NCBI GenBank assembly: GCA_024276675.1
Contig: JAJRWT010000027.1
Coordinates: forward strand, 62,001-126,000
Length of the DNA: 64,000 nucleotides
Reading direction: 5' to 3'
DNA from: Myxococcota bacterium
GTDB taxonomy: Bacteria > Myxococcota_A > UBA796 > JAFGLY01
Shown: piece by piece, positions 53,729 through 63,174 of the stretch
Position numbering within the stretch: the first letter of the stretch is position 1
How the letters are laid out: each line of letters opens with the position of its first letter
Made by a program: the position numbers and the translations under genes
Notes under the pieces: generated by a model
Told to the model about the DNA's origin: nothing
Databases searched by the model: none
What the model saw: only the letters and a program-made list of their open reading frames with translations

Positions 53729-55801
53729 TCAGGGGCTCCGGCTGCCCGGATCCTGGCCGTCCCGGTCATCGCGCGACGGTTCGTCGTCACCGGAGATGCC
53801 CTGCGAGTCCGGTTCCTCGCGGATCAGATGGTTGAGATCAGTCTCCAGGGTGCCGACGAAACCCATGATCTTGTCAAAAACCTGCCTGTCCTCGGGTTCT
53901 CCCTTCAGACGAAGGAAGAAGTTTTCGTCCAGGATGAGCTTCTGCCGGATCACGCTGGCCATGCCAAGGGCTTCAACGATGGAAACCAATGCCGCCGATG
54001 TCATGCCACCACGAAATCGGCGCGACACGCGCCATCCACGAGCAGCCATCAGCCGATCCACGATGTCCAGGAAAGTCCCCCTGTTGCGCCTCCGGTACAG
54101 TATTCGCAGCCGGTGCCTCTGAAACCTCAGGGTCAGGTTGCCAGAAGTTCCACGATGGAGAAGCAACATGGCCAGCAGACAGGTTACGTGGGGCACGCGG
54201 GAAACCAATCTCAAGCGCATCTCCACGTTGTCGGGAAAGGCTCTCGGAGGGCGCTCCCCTGGATGAAGCAGCCCGCCATGAACCAGGATGCGTGGTTCGA
54301 TGGCCGTAGGTTCACCCACGCGCAAGGGCCCACGGCTGCGCGTGAGCAGCAACTGGTTCACCACGCTGATGCCGCCCACCAGGACGTCCAGAGAGGGTGG
54401 CAGGGCAACAAACAGATCGGAGCGGTGGACAAGATCCAGAAACGGTGCCCCCTGGTGACGGGGATGTTCGGTTTCCTGTTCCGTCCGCTCCGCCGGCCCG
54501 GCCATGGGAAAGGCCGCAAGGGGGCTGCCCATGAGCATTCGTTCCACCGCCCGGGCCACCTCGCGGGGCTTCAGATTGCCGCCAAAAAGCCGACGATCCC
54601 ACGGGCCGAAGCGGTTGATCATCTTTCCATAGATCATTGCTCCGGCGGGGTCGCCACGGTCGGCGCGGATGAGTGCATCCAGATACTCCCGGTATTCGGG
54701 ATCCGAAAGCGCCACTGAGGCCACCGTGTCGGAAACACTGCGCCTGGCGATGGCCCCGGGTGTGACCACCAGCTTGTCCAACTCGCCTTCCTGGAGCCTG
54801 GAGGCATCGCCACGTCTCAACAACATGTTGGTGTAGGTGCCCACCGGGGCAGTGGTGGCACCGGCCTTGTCGAGAATACCGCGGAGGTGATTTACACCCA
54901 TTTCGCCGTAGTCCAGCAGCGATTGCAGGACCACCCTGTAGACGGCGGGATCCTCGTTGTTGGGGTCGGGGCCGGGCTCGACCCGAAGGCGGTCCTGGGT
55001 GGCAGGCGGTCGTGGGATGGGAAATCCCAGCGGCAGTTGGCTACCACGGGATACACCGGAGCTGCGGGGGGCCAGCCTGACGGCAGGTTCCAGGAGTCCC
55101 CTGATGGCACTTGCCCGCCGACAGGCGGTGGCAGGCGAGATCTCGGGGTGCCGCTTGAGAACATGGCGGACCAGGGTTTCCAGAGAGGGGATTTCATCAC
55201 CACGCCCCGACATGATCTCCCGGACGAATGGCTGGGACCACACCGCATCGGCGTAGACGCGCCATTGCTGCCGGTCCCCGAAGGCCAGGGCCAGTCCCAA
55301 CCTGCTCAGACGCACCGGCGCTCCAGGTTTTTCCGGCACAGATGGCTCCAACAGGCCAAGCCAGCGGGCTGCCTGGAGATAGCTGGAAACCGTGCCCACC
55401 TGGCAGTTCAGGAGTTCAGCCAGCACGTTCTTGGAACGGATGCCTTCGGACACATGAGCGATCATGCGAACCAGGAGACGAGGATTGTTGGCGCTTGGTG
55501 GGAGCACTTGCCTGCCTGCTCTCGCCCCGAGTCGTTCCAGTAACGACAGGGTCTCTACAGCAATAACTTGCCAGCAGCGAAGGCGCCGAAACGCCTTCAC
55601 GCCATGGCTGTTGGGAAGGACGGTCGAAACTACTCTCCGGGCCAGGGCCAAAACCCATCTGCCAGCAGCCGCCCCACCCCGAGGCGAAGCGCTGATGCGG
55701 TACGTTCCAGCGCGACCCCGATACCCGGTATTATTGTAACAAGTGAGTAAATTCGGGAGGATCGAAAAGGCGGCCCATGAGTACGCCCGCAGGGTTCCCA
55801 T
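53729..55801 (-). CDS. Winged-helix protein with repeated DUF7226-like regions, start uncertain
   Basis: The open frame is up to 690 residues. Residues about 110-235 (SEGIRSKNVLAELLNCQVGT; YLQAARWLGLLEPSV; LSRLGLALAF; SPATACRRASAIRGLLEP) have the form of a winged-helix unit followed by a helical bundle. This order resembles the DUF7226-type domain of restriction- or AAA-associated proteins. Further segments (GVNHLRGILDKAGATTAPVG; DLFVALPPSLDVLVGG; LAMLLLHRGTSGNLTL) are unassigned. The first 100 residues are Arg-rich and poorly conserved, and the true start may lie downstream of 55801. A DNA-binding role is plausible; a nuclease motif was not found. Confidence 0.6.
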   Translation of the reverse strand: MGTLRAYSWAAFSILPNLLTCYNNTGYRGRAGTYRISASPRGGAAAGRWVLALARRVVSTVLPNSHGVKAFRRLRCWQVIAVETLSLLERLGARAGRQVLPPSANNPRLLVRMIAHVSEGIRSKNVLAELLNCQVGTVSSYLQAARWLGLLEPSVPEKPGAPVRLSRLGLALAFGDRQQWRVYADAVWSQPFVREIMSGRGDEIPSLETLVRHVLKRHPEISPATACRRASAIRGLLEPAVRLAPRSSGVSRGSQLPLGFPIPRPPATQDRLRVEPGPDPNNEDPAVYRVVLQSLLDYGEMGVNHLRGILDKAGATTAPVGTYTNMLLRRGDASRLQEGELDKLVVTPGAIARRSVSDTVASVALSDPEYREYLDALIRADRGDPAGAMIYGKMINRFGPWDRRLFGGNLKPREVARAVERMLMGSPLAAFPMAGPAERTEQETEHPRHQGAPFLDLVHRSDLFVALPPSLDVLVGGISVVNQLLLTRSRGPLRVGEPTAIEPRILVHGGLLHPGERPPRAFPDNVEMRLRLVSRVPHVTCLLAMLLLHRGTSGNLTLRFQRHRLRILYRRRNRGTFLDIVDRLMAARGWRVSRRFRGGMTSAALVSIVEALGMASVIRQKLILDENFFLRLKGEPEDRQVFDKIMGFVGTLETDLNHLIREEPDSQGISGDDEPSRDDRDGQDPGSRSP

Positions 55802-56045
55802 GCCTTCTGCTGTGGATTATCGTTCCTTGCCGGAGTTCTCCCCATGCTCTCCGCCCCTCAGCGGCATGGCGGCTCTGCGCGAGATTCTATCAGTCCTCGT
55901 TGCAGAAGAGCCAAACCAAAATAGAATGTGCCCAGGGCCGGCATGTGCACCCAGGCAATTTTGCCTGTTCTTCCGTTTCACCCTTCGGTTCCTGGCCTGA
56001 CACTTGAATCCCGGAATACCGGTCATCTCATGACCCGAGGTACCC

Positions 56046-56501
56046 ATGAGCCAACCCAAGCAGGGCGTCGGCGGCCATCTGCTTCACGAGGCCAACCGCG
56101 ACAATCCGCTCAAAGGCAAGCCCCTGCGCTTCCTGCCACGCTCCTTCGTGCCCACTGCCGAAGACGGATTGCGGGCCGCCATGGGGATTCCATACTGGAT
56201 CAGGCGACGAAAACGCCTGGAACATCACATGGAGGAACTGGAACGAAGAATCGAGTCCACCTGGCGCAGAACCAGTCCCCGCCAATGGACCGTGGTGGCG
56301 GCATCCTGGGACCTCTCCGACATCAACCGCGAGATACAGGATTTCAACACCTTCTACCCGGTGGAACGAAACCTGGCCATGGACCCACGCACCAGGGAGT
56401 TCATCGAGCTTGGGCGCCCATGGAAACCCATTGCCCGGTTGGATAGCGCATGGATCCTTACAAGATTCCCATCATCGGGAGCAGGCAACGACTCAAGGTA
56501 A
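56046..56501 (+). CDS. Small protein of unknown function
   Basis: A 151-residue cytoplasmic protein, basic and helical (WIRRRKRLEHHMEELERRIE; ASWDLSDINREIQDFNTFYP). GRPWKPIARLDSAWI follows near the end. No family was recognised. The ATG at 56046 has GAGG about five bases upstream. It precedes the sulfatase-like gene by 120 bases on the same strand. Confidence 0.65.
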   Translation: MSQPKQGVGGHLLHEANRDNPLKGKPLRFLPRSFVPTAEDGLRAAMGIPYWIRRRKRLEHHMEELERRIESTWRRTSPRQWTVVAASWDLSDINREIQDFNTFYPVERNLAMDPRTREFIELGRPWKPIARLDSAWILTRFPSSGAGNDSR

Positions 56502-56621
56502 ATAGTATCGGGGCAGGGGAATCGAGACACCACCAAGCACGGATCGTATACCCACCATCTGCCCAGGGGCTGCCCTGCCACCGCGTAGCCAGCCCTTTCA
56601 TTTCCCAGGGGGATCTCCGAC

Positions 56622-58001
56622 ATGCCACAGTTGACAAAAAAGGGAAAGCCCCGCAACATAGTCATGATCGTGGCAGATAGCCTCCGCTACGACTCCGTCT
56701 ACTCTTCGGGCACGCCCCTGCTCCCCTGCTCGGAATCCAGGGCCGTGGTCTTTTCACAGGCACGCTCGGCAGGCTGCTGGACTCTCCCGGCCACCGCCAG
56801 CATGTTCACCGGATTGATGCCCCACCAGCACGGAGGAACGAGTCAAAGCCGGGGGATCCATCAATCCACCCCCACTCTGGCGGAAAAGCTCCGAGAGCTG
56901 GGCTACAGTACCCACCAGATCACCTCCAATGTTGCCACCACACATATCTTCGGCCTGCACCGCGGCTTCAACGAAGTTCGTCGTATCTGGAAGATCGTCC
57001 CCACGCAGCATCGCAGGATCTTTGAGCTGCTGGTTCTCATCGGCAAACCCAGGCTGCGTAGACGCATCTGGTCCAAGGACTTCGTGATGGGAAAGATGTC
57101 GGAAGACCTGGAGGCATCCAAGGTTTGGCTCCAGAGCACCATGGACGATGTCTTCAACCACACGCGAACGATTCTTCGATCCAACGAGAGCAGGGGACAG
57201 GGCAGCTTCTGCTTTCTGAACCTCATGGAGTCCCACTTCCCCTACCACGTGGCTCCAACATTCGAGACCATGGGCTCCGGTATTCGCGACCAAGCCCAGG
57301 AGATCTACAACATGTTCCACCTGGTGAACCAGACCTGGCTTACCAATGACCGATGGCTCATCCCCAGGGACATGCTGCTTCGCCTTCGAGAACGCCAGCG
57401 CATCGCCTGGCAACGCATGGCCCCATCCATAGACGAATTCATACGGGAGCTATCAGACGATCCCGACAACCTGGTGATCTTCTGTTCCGATCACGGCGAC
57501 AACTTCGGAGAACAAGGTTGGCTCTACCATTTCTCCAACGTGACCGACGCCGGAAACCGCGTTCCACTGTTCTACCTGTACCAGGAGCGCTACCAACCGC
57601 GTTCCATCCACACGCCAGTATCCGCCCGCAATCTCTTCCACTCCATCCTGCACGATGCCGGGGATCCCGCCACCGTTTCCGGCTCGTCTCCGCATATCTG
57701 CCGGGAACCACAGCGTTCGCTGCCCATCATGCAGGCCTACTGGTACAACAACCAGAACCGCACACTTCCCAAGTACCGCCACAACCAGATATGCTTCCTG
57801 GAGCAGGGGGTGCGACTGCTGAAACGCCACGGTGACTGGCTCTACGCCGCTCCACAGGTGGACTCCGAAGAGCCCTCTTTCTGCGCCGTTTCCAAGGGCA
57901 CCGACCCCCTCTCCGAGCTGGGGATACCCAGTGAACGCCTCCGTCGGTACCGAGCCATTCTGAAAAGCTATGAACACTTTTCAGGTACACTGGCAGCCTG
58001 A
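56622..58001 (+). CDS. Alkaline-phosphatase/sulfatase-superfamily hydrolase
   Basis: A 459-residue enzyme. It begins NIVMIVADSLRYDSVYSS, the first metal-binding Asp. The nucleophile region is CWTLPATASMFTGLMPHQHGG, with Thr at the place of the Cys/Ser that becomes formylglycine in true sulfatases. VIFCSDHGDNFGEQGWLYHF gives the last metal ligands. This pattern is that of phosphoglycerol-transferase or phosphoethanolamine-type relatives rather than sulfatases. There is no signal peptide. The ATG has AGGGGGATC about eight bases upstream. It may modify a surface lipid or glycan. Confidence 0.85.
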   Translation: MPQLTKKGKPRNIVMIVADSLRYDSVYSSGTPLLPCSESRAVVFSQARSAGCWTLPATASMFTGLMPHQHGGTSQSRGIHQSTPTLAEKLRELGYSTHQITSNVATTHIFGLHRGFNEVRRIWKIVPTQHRRIFELLVLIGKPRLRRRIWSKDFVMGKMSEDLEASKVWLQSTMDDVFNHTRTILRSNESRGQGSFCFLNLMESHFPYHVAPTFETMGSGIRDQAQEIYNMFHLVNQTWLTNDRWLIPRDMLLRLRERQRIAWQRMAPSIDEFIRELSDDPDNLVIFCSDHGDNFGEQGWLYHFSNVTDAGNRVPLFYLYQERYQPRSIHTPVSARNLFHSILHDAGDPATVSGSSPHICREPQRSLPIMQAYWYNNQNRTLPKYRHNQICFLEQGVRLLKRHGDWLYAAPQVDSEEPSFCAVSKGTDPLSELGIPSERLRRYRAILKSYEHFSGTLAA

Positions 58002-58132
58002 CCCCCCATTCATCCATTCACCCGCCATCCAGCTTTGTGCCCGAAATCACCCGCCCCCCGCAAGGTCGAAATGCTCCAGGTTTCGGAGGGAGCCGGTCCC
58101 TCGGCATCGAGCCCATCGCACGGGATTCCACC

Positions 58133-58657
58133 ATGGACAAGCTACTGGACAATCCCCTCATGTTCCTGTTGCTCTCATTGTTGGCGGCCTGCGGAGCCGA
58201 CGATTCCAAGGGCAGCGGGGACAGCTCTCCCCCCTCCACGGACAACCAGGCCGACACTGGCGAACCCTCCCAGACCCAGGACACGGCCCCCATTGTCACG
58301 TCCTCGGATGCTCCCGTGATCCTCGCCGCCGAGGCCCCCTGCGCATTCCACGACGTAGGTGATTCCTTCTACTACTGGTCACCCTCCGCCACCGTCGACG
58401 ATCCCCAGGGGCTCGATACAATCCCTCCTTCCGACTTCGACAATACGTTGGTCATGGTACTGGATTCATCGGGTAGTACCATCTACAGCGCGGTGCTGGC
58501 CTGCACCGGCAAGGGCCTGTGCAGTACTTACTTCACCGAGTCCGATTCCCACACATCCTGCGCCAACGCGGACCAGTGGACCTTCCGTTTCCAGGTGGCC
58601 GACGAAGACGGCAACGTGTCGGAACCATACGAAGTGAAGGGCTACCTGGTCCCATAG
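58133..58657 (+). CDS. Lipoprotein of unknown function
   Basis: A 174-residue lipoprotein with lipobox LLAAC and a Ser/Asp/Thr-rich linker (KGSGDSSPPSTDNQADTG). The folded part has FYYWSPSATVDDPQGLD, LVMVLDSSGSTIYSAVLA and WTFRFQVADEDGNVSEPYEV, an Ig-like beta sandwich. Cys pairs are present. No family was recognised. The ATG at 58133 begins the signal sequence. It lies 131 bases after the hydrolase gene. Confidence 0.73.
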   Translation: MDKLLDNPLMFLLLSLLAACGADDSKGSGDSSPPSTDNQADTGEPSQTQDTAPIVTSSDAPVILAAEAPCAFHDVGDSFYYWSPSATVDDPQGLDTIPPSDFDNTLVMVLDSSGSTIYSAVLACTGKGLCSTYFTESDSHTSCANADQWTFRFQVADEDGNVSEPYEVKGYLVP

Positions 58658-58744
58658 ACCCCACCCGGAAACCACCATCTCCGCTGCAAAGCGCCGGTCG
58701 TTGCCTCGACGGAATCAGGGGCCGTATGCAGGCATGGTCCAACG

Positions 58745-61708
58745 ATGTCAGTTAATAGGGGCCCGATTCCCCATCAGCTCATGGACAGCACGCCGTCATC
58801 CCAGCGCCATCCACGCCCGTATGCCGGAGACCACTTGGTTCACAGATCATTTTCCAGGCCAACGCCCCACTCGCATCTGCCAATCTGGCTGGCTTTGGTG
58901 TTGCTCTCGCTCTCGCTCCTGCTACCACAACAGGCCCTGGCCCGCCAGCGAAGAGCCGCCGACCAGTGGGCAGACACTCTGGAAAGGGTATCACGAGCGG
59001 TCATGTCCATATCCGTTTCCGGCACGCGGCCGCTGGATACCGAATCGGCCTCTTCATCCTGGGGAACCGGCTTCGTGGTGGACAAAAAACGAGGCCTGCT
59101 CCTGACCAACCGCCACATGGTCCACGTAGGACCGGTAAGAGCCCAGGGCACCACGCTGAACCACGAAGAAGTGGAACTGCTCCCGGTCTATCGCGACCCA
59201 GTGCATGACTTCGGCTTCTACCGCTTCGACCCCTCCCAGATCAGGTACATGGAACTCGAGGAGTTGGAGTTGGAACCCGACGCGGCCATGGTGGGGGTCG
59301 AAATCCGGGTGGTCGGCAACGATGCGGGCGAAAAACTCTCCATCCTGGACGGCACGCTTGCACGATTGGACCGCCCTGCCCCGGACTACGGGCTCTCCTC
59401 CTACAACGACTTCAACACCTTCTACTACCAGGCCGCCACATCCACGTCGGGCGGCTCCTCGGGCTCTCCGGTGGTGGACATCGAAGGCAGGGCCCTTGCC
59501 CTGAATGCGGGCGGGAGTATCAGCGCCGCAAGTTCCTACTACCTTCCCATTCAACGAGCCATGCGCGTGTTGGAACATCTACAGAAGGGCGAGCCCATTC
59601 CCAGGGGCACGATACAGGCCATTTTCAACTACGAACCATTCGACGAGCTTCGCCGACTGGGTCTGGCGCCCGAAACCGAACGTTCCTTCCGCCAACTGTA
59701 CCCCTCCGCGACCGGCATGCTGGTGGTAAGGGAGATCATTCCCGAAGGCCCTGCCGCCCAGAGTCTCCGGCCAGGCGACATCCTGCTGAGTATCGACGGG
59801 GAACGGGTATCTTGCTTCCATGACGTGGAAACCGAGTTGGACGCCTCGGTGGGGCAACAGGTGTCCATAATCGTGGAAAGGGGCGGAAAGCGAATTGAAA
59901 CATCCATCGGTGTTTCCGATCTGCACAGCCTGACCCCCTCCCGCTACCTGGAGTTTTCACAGGGAATCCTGCAGGAGACATCCCTTCAGATGGCCCGCAA
60001 CCACATCGTGCCAGCTCGAGGCGTGTTGCTGGTGGAGCCAGGCTACGCCTTTCGAAGAGCCAGGATCTGGAACAATTCAATAATCATGTCGCTGGACGAC
60101 CAGCCAGTGGAAGACCTGGATGACATGGTCGCCGTCCTTGAACGGCTCCCCGACGGCAAGCGTGTGCGCGTGCGCTACAAGGACATCGACAACCCCTGGC
60201 AGGAGAAACTGGGCACACTGGTGGTGGACAGGCACTGGGCTCGTGCCAGGTTATGCCAGCGGAACGACGCTTCCGGGCTCTGGGACTGCCGAGAACTGGC
60301 GACCCCCCCCCCTTCTACCCCCGAAAAACGTCCCCAGCCATCAGCCACTTTTGAAAAGGTGAACGACCCAGTAGCGGCCATCATCGCCCCGTCGCTGTGC
60401 CACATCCGGTTCACGATACCCTACAGAACCGAAGGCGTGGAAGGCTGGTCCTACGTTGGTACGGGCCTGGTGGTTGACGCCACCAAGGGCATCGTCGTCA
60501 CTGACCGCGGTACCGTGCCCATCGGCCTGGGAGACGTGGAACTGACCTTCGCCGGCTCGGTGCGCGTGTCCGCCAGGGTAGAATACCTGCACCCCATACA
60601 CAACATCGCCGTCATACGCTACGATCCTTCCAGCCTTGGCTCCATCCCCGTCAGGACGGCCACCTTGAGCAAAGACGCCGACCTGGACGCCGGAACAGAG
60701 GTTCACCAGGTCTGCCTCACATCATCACAGCGGGTGGTCCACAAGAAAACCACCATCTCCCGCGTTGACTTCGTGGGAACGGACATCCATTCCCCTCCCA
60801 GCTTCCGGGAGTACAACAGCGAGCTGTACAAGCTGGCCGACTCGGCATCTTCCATAGGCGGCGTGCTGGCAGACGACAAAGGGCAGGTCGTTGCACTCTG
60901 GACCTTCCAGGTGGAAGGAGGGGACTCCGGGCGTTTCCGTGGACTCCCGGTGGATCTCGTTCGGCAGGTGGTGGAACCGTTCAAACGCGGAGACACTCCC
61001 CAGATACGGGATCTGGGCATCGAAATCGCACCCATCAGCCTGGCAGACGCCAGGGATCAGGGCATGCCAGACCACTGGGTGGCACGCCTGGCAGCCTCGG
61101 ATCCACAGCGCCGGCAGGCTATTACAGTCGTACGCATTCTGCCCGAAGTCTCTGCATCACATGTTCTACAGGGTGGAGATATCATACTCGCCATCGATGA
61201 ACAGCCCATTACAAGGCCCATACACCTTGAACAGAGCCTCGCGCTGGATGGCGAAACGGTGACCATTACCCGCCTCCGGGATGGGACAGTGGAGCCAGTG
61301 CAGGCAAAGCCTCTCATACTGGATGGTAGAGGCCCGGATCGAATGGTGATGTTCGCCGGCGCCCTGTTCCATGAACCCCATTGGCAGGTGAAACTCCAAT
61401 ACAACCCGCAACCCGGCGGGCTCTACGTCTCGTGGTACTGGTATGGCGGCCCCGCTGCCTACTACGGCTTGAGAGCTTCCTCCCTGGTGAGAGCGGTAGA
61501 TGACACCCCAATCAACAACCTGGACGACTTCCTCTCAATCATCGAGAACCTCCCTGACAAGGCCCCGGTACGCCTCCAGGTCGAAAACCTGAGCGGCGCC
61601 ACACAGGTCACCACCATGGAAACAGACATGGTCTACTGGCCCAGCATGGTTTTCGAAGCCGATGAAGGTCAGTGGACACTTCGCGAGCTGTCCGCGTTTT
61701 CCCCGTGA
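58745..61708 (+). CDS. HtrA-family protease with two protease domains (Nma111/Deg7-like)
   Basis: A 987-residue exported protein; the signal peptide ends near ALARQ. The first trypsin-like domain is intact, with His124 (LLLTNRHMV), Asp155 (DPVHDFGFYRFDP) and Ser239 (GGSSGSP). A PDZ domain follows (EGPAAQSLRPGDILLSIDGE), then a second PDZ-like part. The second protease domain has lost every catalytic residue: Arg588 for His, Asn620 for Asp, Ile704 for Ser (SSIGGVLAD). Further PDZ-like domains complete it (VLQGGDIILAIDEQPITRP; LDDFLSIIENLP). This order is that of yeast Nma111 and plant Deg7. Quality control of envelope proteins is expected. ATG 58781 is an alternative start. Confidence 0.88.
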   Translation: MSVNRGPIPHQLMDSTPSSQRHPRPYAGDHLVHRSFSRPTPHSHLPIWLALVLLSLSLLLPQQALARQRRAADQWADTLERVSRAVMSISVSGTRPLDTESASSSWGTGFVVDKKRGLLLTNRHMVHVGPVRAQGTTLNHEEVELLPVYRDPVHDFGFYRFDPSQIRYMELEELELEPDAAMVGVEIRVVGNDAGEKLSILDGTLARLDRPAPDYGLSSYNDFNTFYYQAATSTSGGSSGSPVVDIEGRALALNAGGSISAASSYYLPIQRAMRVLEHLQKGEPIPRGTIQAIFNYEPFDELRRLGLAPETERSFRQLYPSATGMLVVREIIPEGPAAQSLRPGDILLSIDGERVSCFHDVETELDASVGQQVSIIVERGGKRIETSIGVSDLHSLTPSRYLEFSQGILQETSLQMARNHIVPARGVLLVEPGYAFRRARIWNNSIIMSLDDQPVEDLDDMVAVLERLPDGKRVRVRYKDIDNPWQEKLGTLVVDRHWARARLCQRNDASGLWDCRELATPPPSTPEKRPQPSATFEKVNDPVAAIIAPSLCHIRFTIPYRTEGVEGWSYVGTGLVVDATKGIVVTDRGTVPIGLGDVELTFAGSVRVSARVEYLHPIHNIAVIRYDPSSLGSIPVRTATLSKDADLDAGTEVHQVCLTSSQRVVHKKTTISRVDFVGTDIHSPPSFREYNSELYKLADSASSIGGVLADDKGQVVALWTFQVEGGDSGRFRGLPVDLVRQVVEPFKRGDTPQIRDLGIEIAPISLADARDQGMPDHWVARLAASDPQRRQAITVVRILPEVSASHVLQGGDIILAIDEQPITRPIHLEQSLALDGETVTITRLRDGTVEPVQAKPLILDGRGPDRMVMFAGALFHEPHWQVKLQYNPQPGGLYVSWYWYGGPAAYYGLRASSLVRAVDDTPINNLDDFLSIIENLPDKAPVRLQVENLSGATQVTTMETDMVYWPSMVFEADEGQWTLRELSAFSP

Positions 61709-61747
61709 TGCTCTTCACCACGCCCAAAGAAATACCGAGCCAGCATC

Positions 61748-62458
61748 ATGAAGACCGGCGTACTTCTCCCCGCCAGAAACGAAGCCCCCAGGATCGCACA
61801 GACCCTGGCTGCCATCAAGACCTTCCTCCCCGACGCCATCGTGCTCGTAGTAGACGGAGCCAGCAAGGACGGCACATCTGAGCTTGCGCGACGGGCTGGC
61901 GCCCATGTTCTGCACTTCGACCGCGCCGGGTACGCCCGGGCCCTGGCCATGGGCTACCGTGCCAGTCTTGACCTGGGTGTGGATCGGCTCATCCAGATGG
62001 ACGCCGACGGCCAACATCCACCCCACGCAGCTCCCATGTTGCTGGACGCCCTCGGTCCAGCCAACATGGTCATCGGGAGCCGACACGGAACCGGCTCCCC
62101 AGGTTCCATAGGGCGGCGCTCTGGCAACGCCGTACTGGCCTTGCTGGTACGGGTGCTGGTGGGCCAGAACCTGAAAGACGTAACCAGCGGCTTCTGGGCC
62201 ATGGATCACAGGACCTTGACCGCCTTCTCTCGTTGCTTCCCCGACGACGTGGCCGACGCCAACATACGCGTGCTGGCGACCAGGATGGGGCTCCGCCTCG
62301 AAGAGAAGGCCGTTCGCATGCCACTTCGCAGCGGTGGCCGTTCCATGCACGACGGCATCCACGGAGTGGCCAACATGGTGCGCAGCCTGTGGGCCGCAGT
62401 GCGTGAAGCCAGCAGCCCTCCTCCTCCGTCCCCCCTGGAACCTGCACGTAGGCAATGA
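61748..62458 (+). CDS. GT2-family glycosyltransferase
   Basis: A 236-residue GT-A enzyme resembling dolichol/undecaprenyl-phosphate mannosyl- or glucosyltransferases. It starts KTGVLLPARNEAPRIAQTL and has IVLVVDGASKDGTSELAR, RLIQMDADGQHPP (the DxD metal motif) and DVTSGFWAMDHRT. No C-terminal membrane helices are seen, so it is a soluble or peripheral enzyme. The start has an in-frame ATG shortly after the protease gene. The stop overlaps the ATG of the next gene as ATGA. Confidence 0.87.
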   Translation: MKTGVLLPARNEAPRIAQTLAAIKTFLPDAIVLVVDGASKDGTSELARRAGAHVLHFDRAGYARALAMGYRASLDLGVDRLIQMDADGQHPPHAAPMLLDALGPANMVIGSRHGTGSPGSIGRRSGNAVLALLVRVLVGQNLKDVTSGFWAMDHRTLTAFSRCFPDDVADANIRVLATRMGLRLEEKAVRMPLRSGGRSMHDGIHGVANMVRSLWAAVREASSPPPPSPLEPARRQ

Positions 62459-63174
62459 TTTCCACGTCCGGCATACCCTCCGAAACAGAACGACTGCTCC
62501 TCACCACATCAGGGGCAGATTCCCTCTCCCGACGCATGGCGATCATCACCTCCCACCTGCTGGGGCGACCCTACATCTCCAATCCCCTGCCCGGTTCCGC
62601 AAGAACACGCGAACGGATGCTGGTCCGCATGGACGGCTTCGATTGCGTGACGTTCGTAGAATCGGTCCTGGCCCTGGCGCTCAGTGCAAGTCCAACCGAC
62701 CTCGCCCTGTACCTGCGGCGAATTCGTTACCTGGACGGACAGGTTTCCTGGTGGACCCGCAACCACTACATGAGCCTGTGGCTGGAGAGGAACCAGCAAG
62801 CGGGCCACCTGCGGCTCCTGGATGGAGAACCCTGGATAACCGAAGACCACCCTCGCCTGCTCTCATGTCTACCGGGTTTTCCACCACTGGCACGAACCTT
62901 GACCTACCTGCCCCTGGAATTGGCCCACACCATCACGCCCAACACCGAAGACGGCGACATCGTCCTGTTCGTCTCTCAGCGGAACGACCTCGACACCTTC
63001 CACCTTGGGCTGCTGTTCACCGGCGAAGGCCTGCTACTCCGCCATGCCGCTCGAAGCGCTGGAAGCGTGATACAGGAGCCGTTCACGGCCTTCCTGGATC
63101 GAAACCAGCTCCCTGGAATCATCTTGGCAAGACCTCGGGATCCCAGTCAAAACATCGGGAAGCCAACGCCTTGA
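62455..63174 (+). CDS. DUF1460 N-acetylmuramoyl-alanine amidase-like protein
   Basis: A 239-residue NlpC/P60-related protein. The catalytic Cys64 lies in VRMDGFDCVTFVESVLALAL and His in FHLGLLFTGEGLLLRHA, as in DUF1460. WWTRNHYMSLWL and EDGDIVLFVSQR are also typical. The family probably cleaves or binds cell-wall peptides. No signal peptide was found, which is odd for a wall enzyme. The ATG overlaps the GT2 stop, and the stop overlaps the next TTG start, so the three genes are translationally coupled. Confidence 0.85.
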   Translation: MISTSGIPSETERLLLTTSGADSLSRRMAIITSHLLGRPYISNPLPGSARTRERMLVRMDGFDCVTFVESVLALALSASPTDLALYLRRIRYLDGQVSWWTRNHYMSLWLERNQQAGHLRLLDGEPWITEDHPRLLSCLPGFPPLARTLTYLPLELAHTITPNTEDGDIVLFVSQRNDLDTFHLGLLFTGEGLLLRHAARSAGSVIQEPFTAFLDRNQLPGIILARPRDPSQNIGKPTP

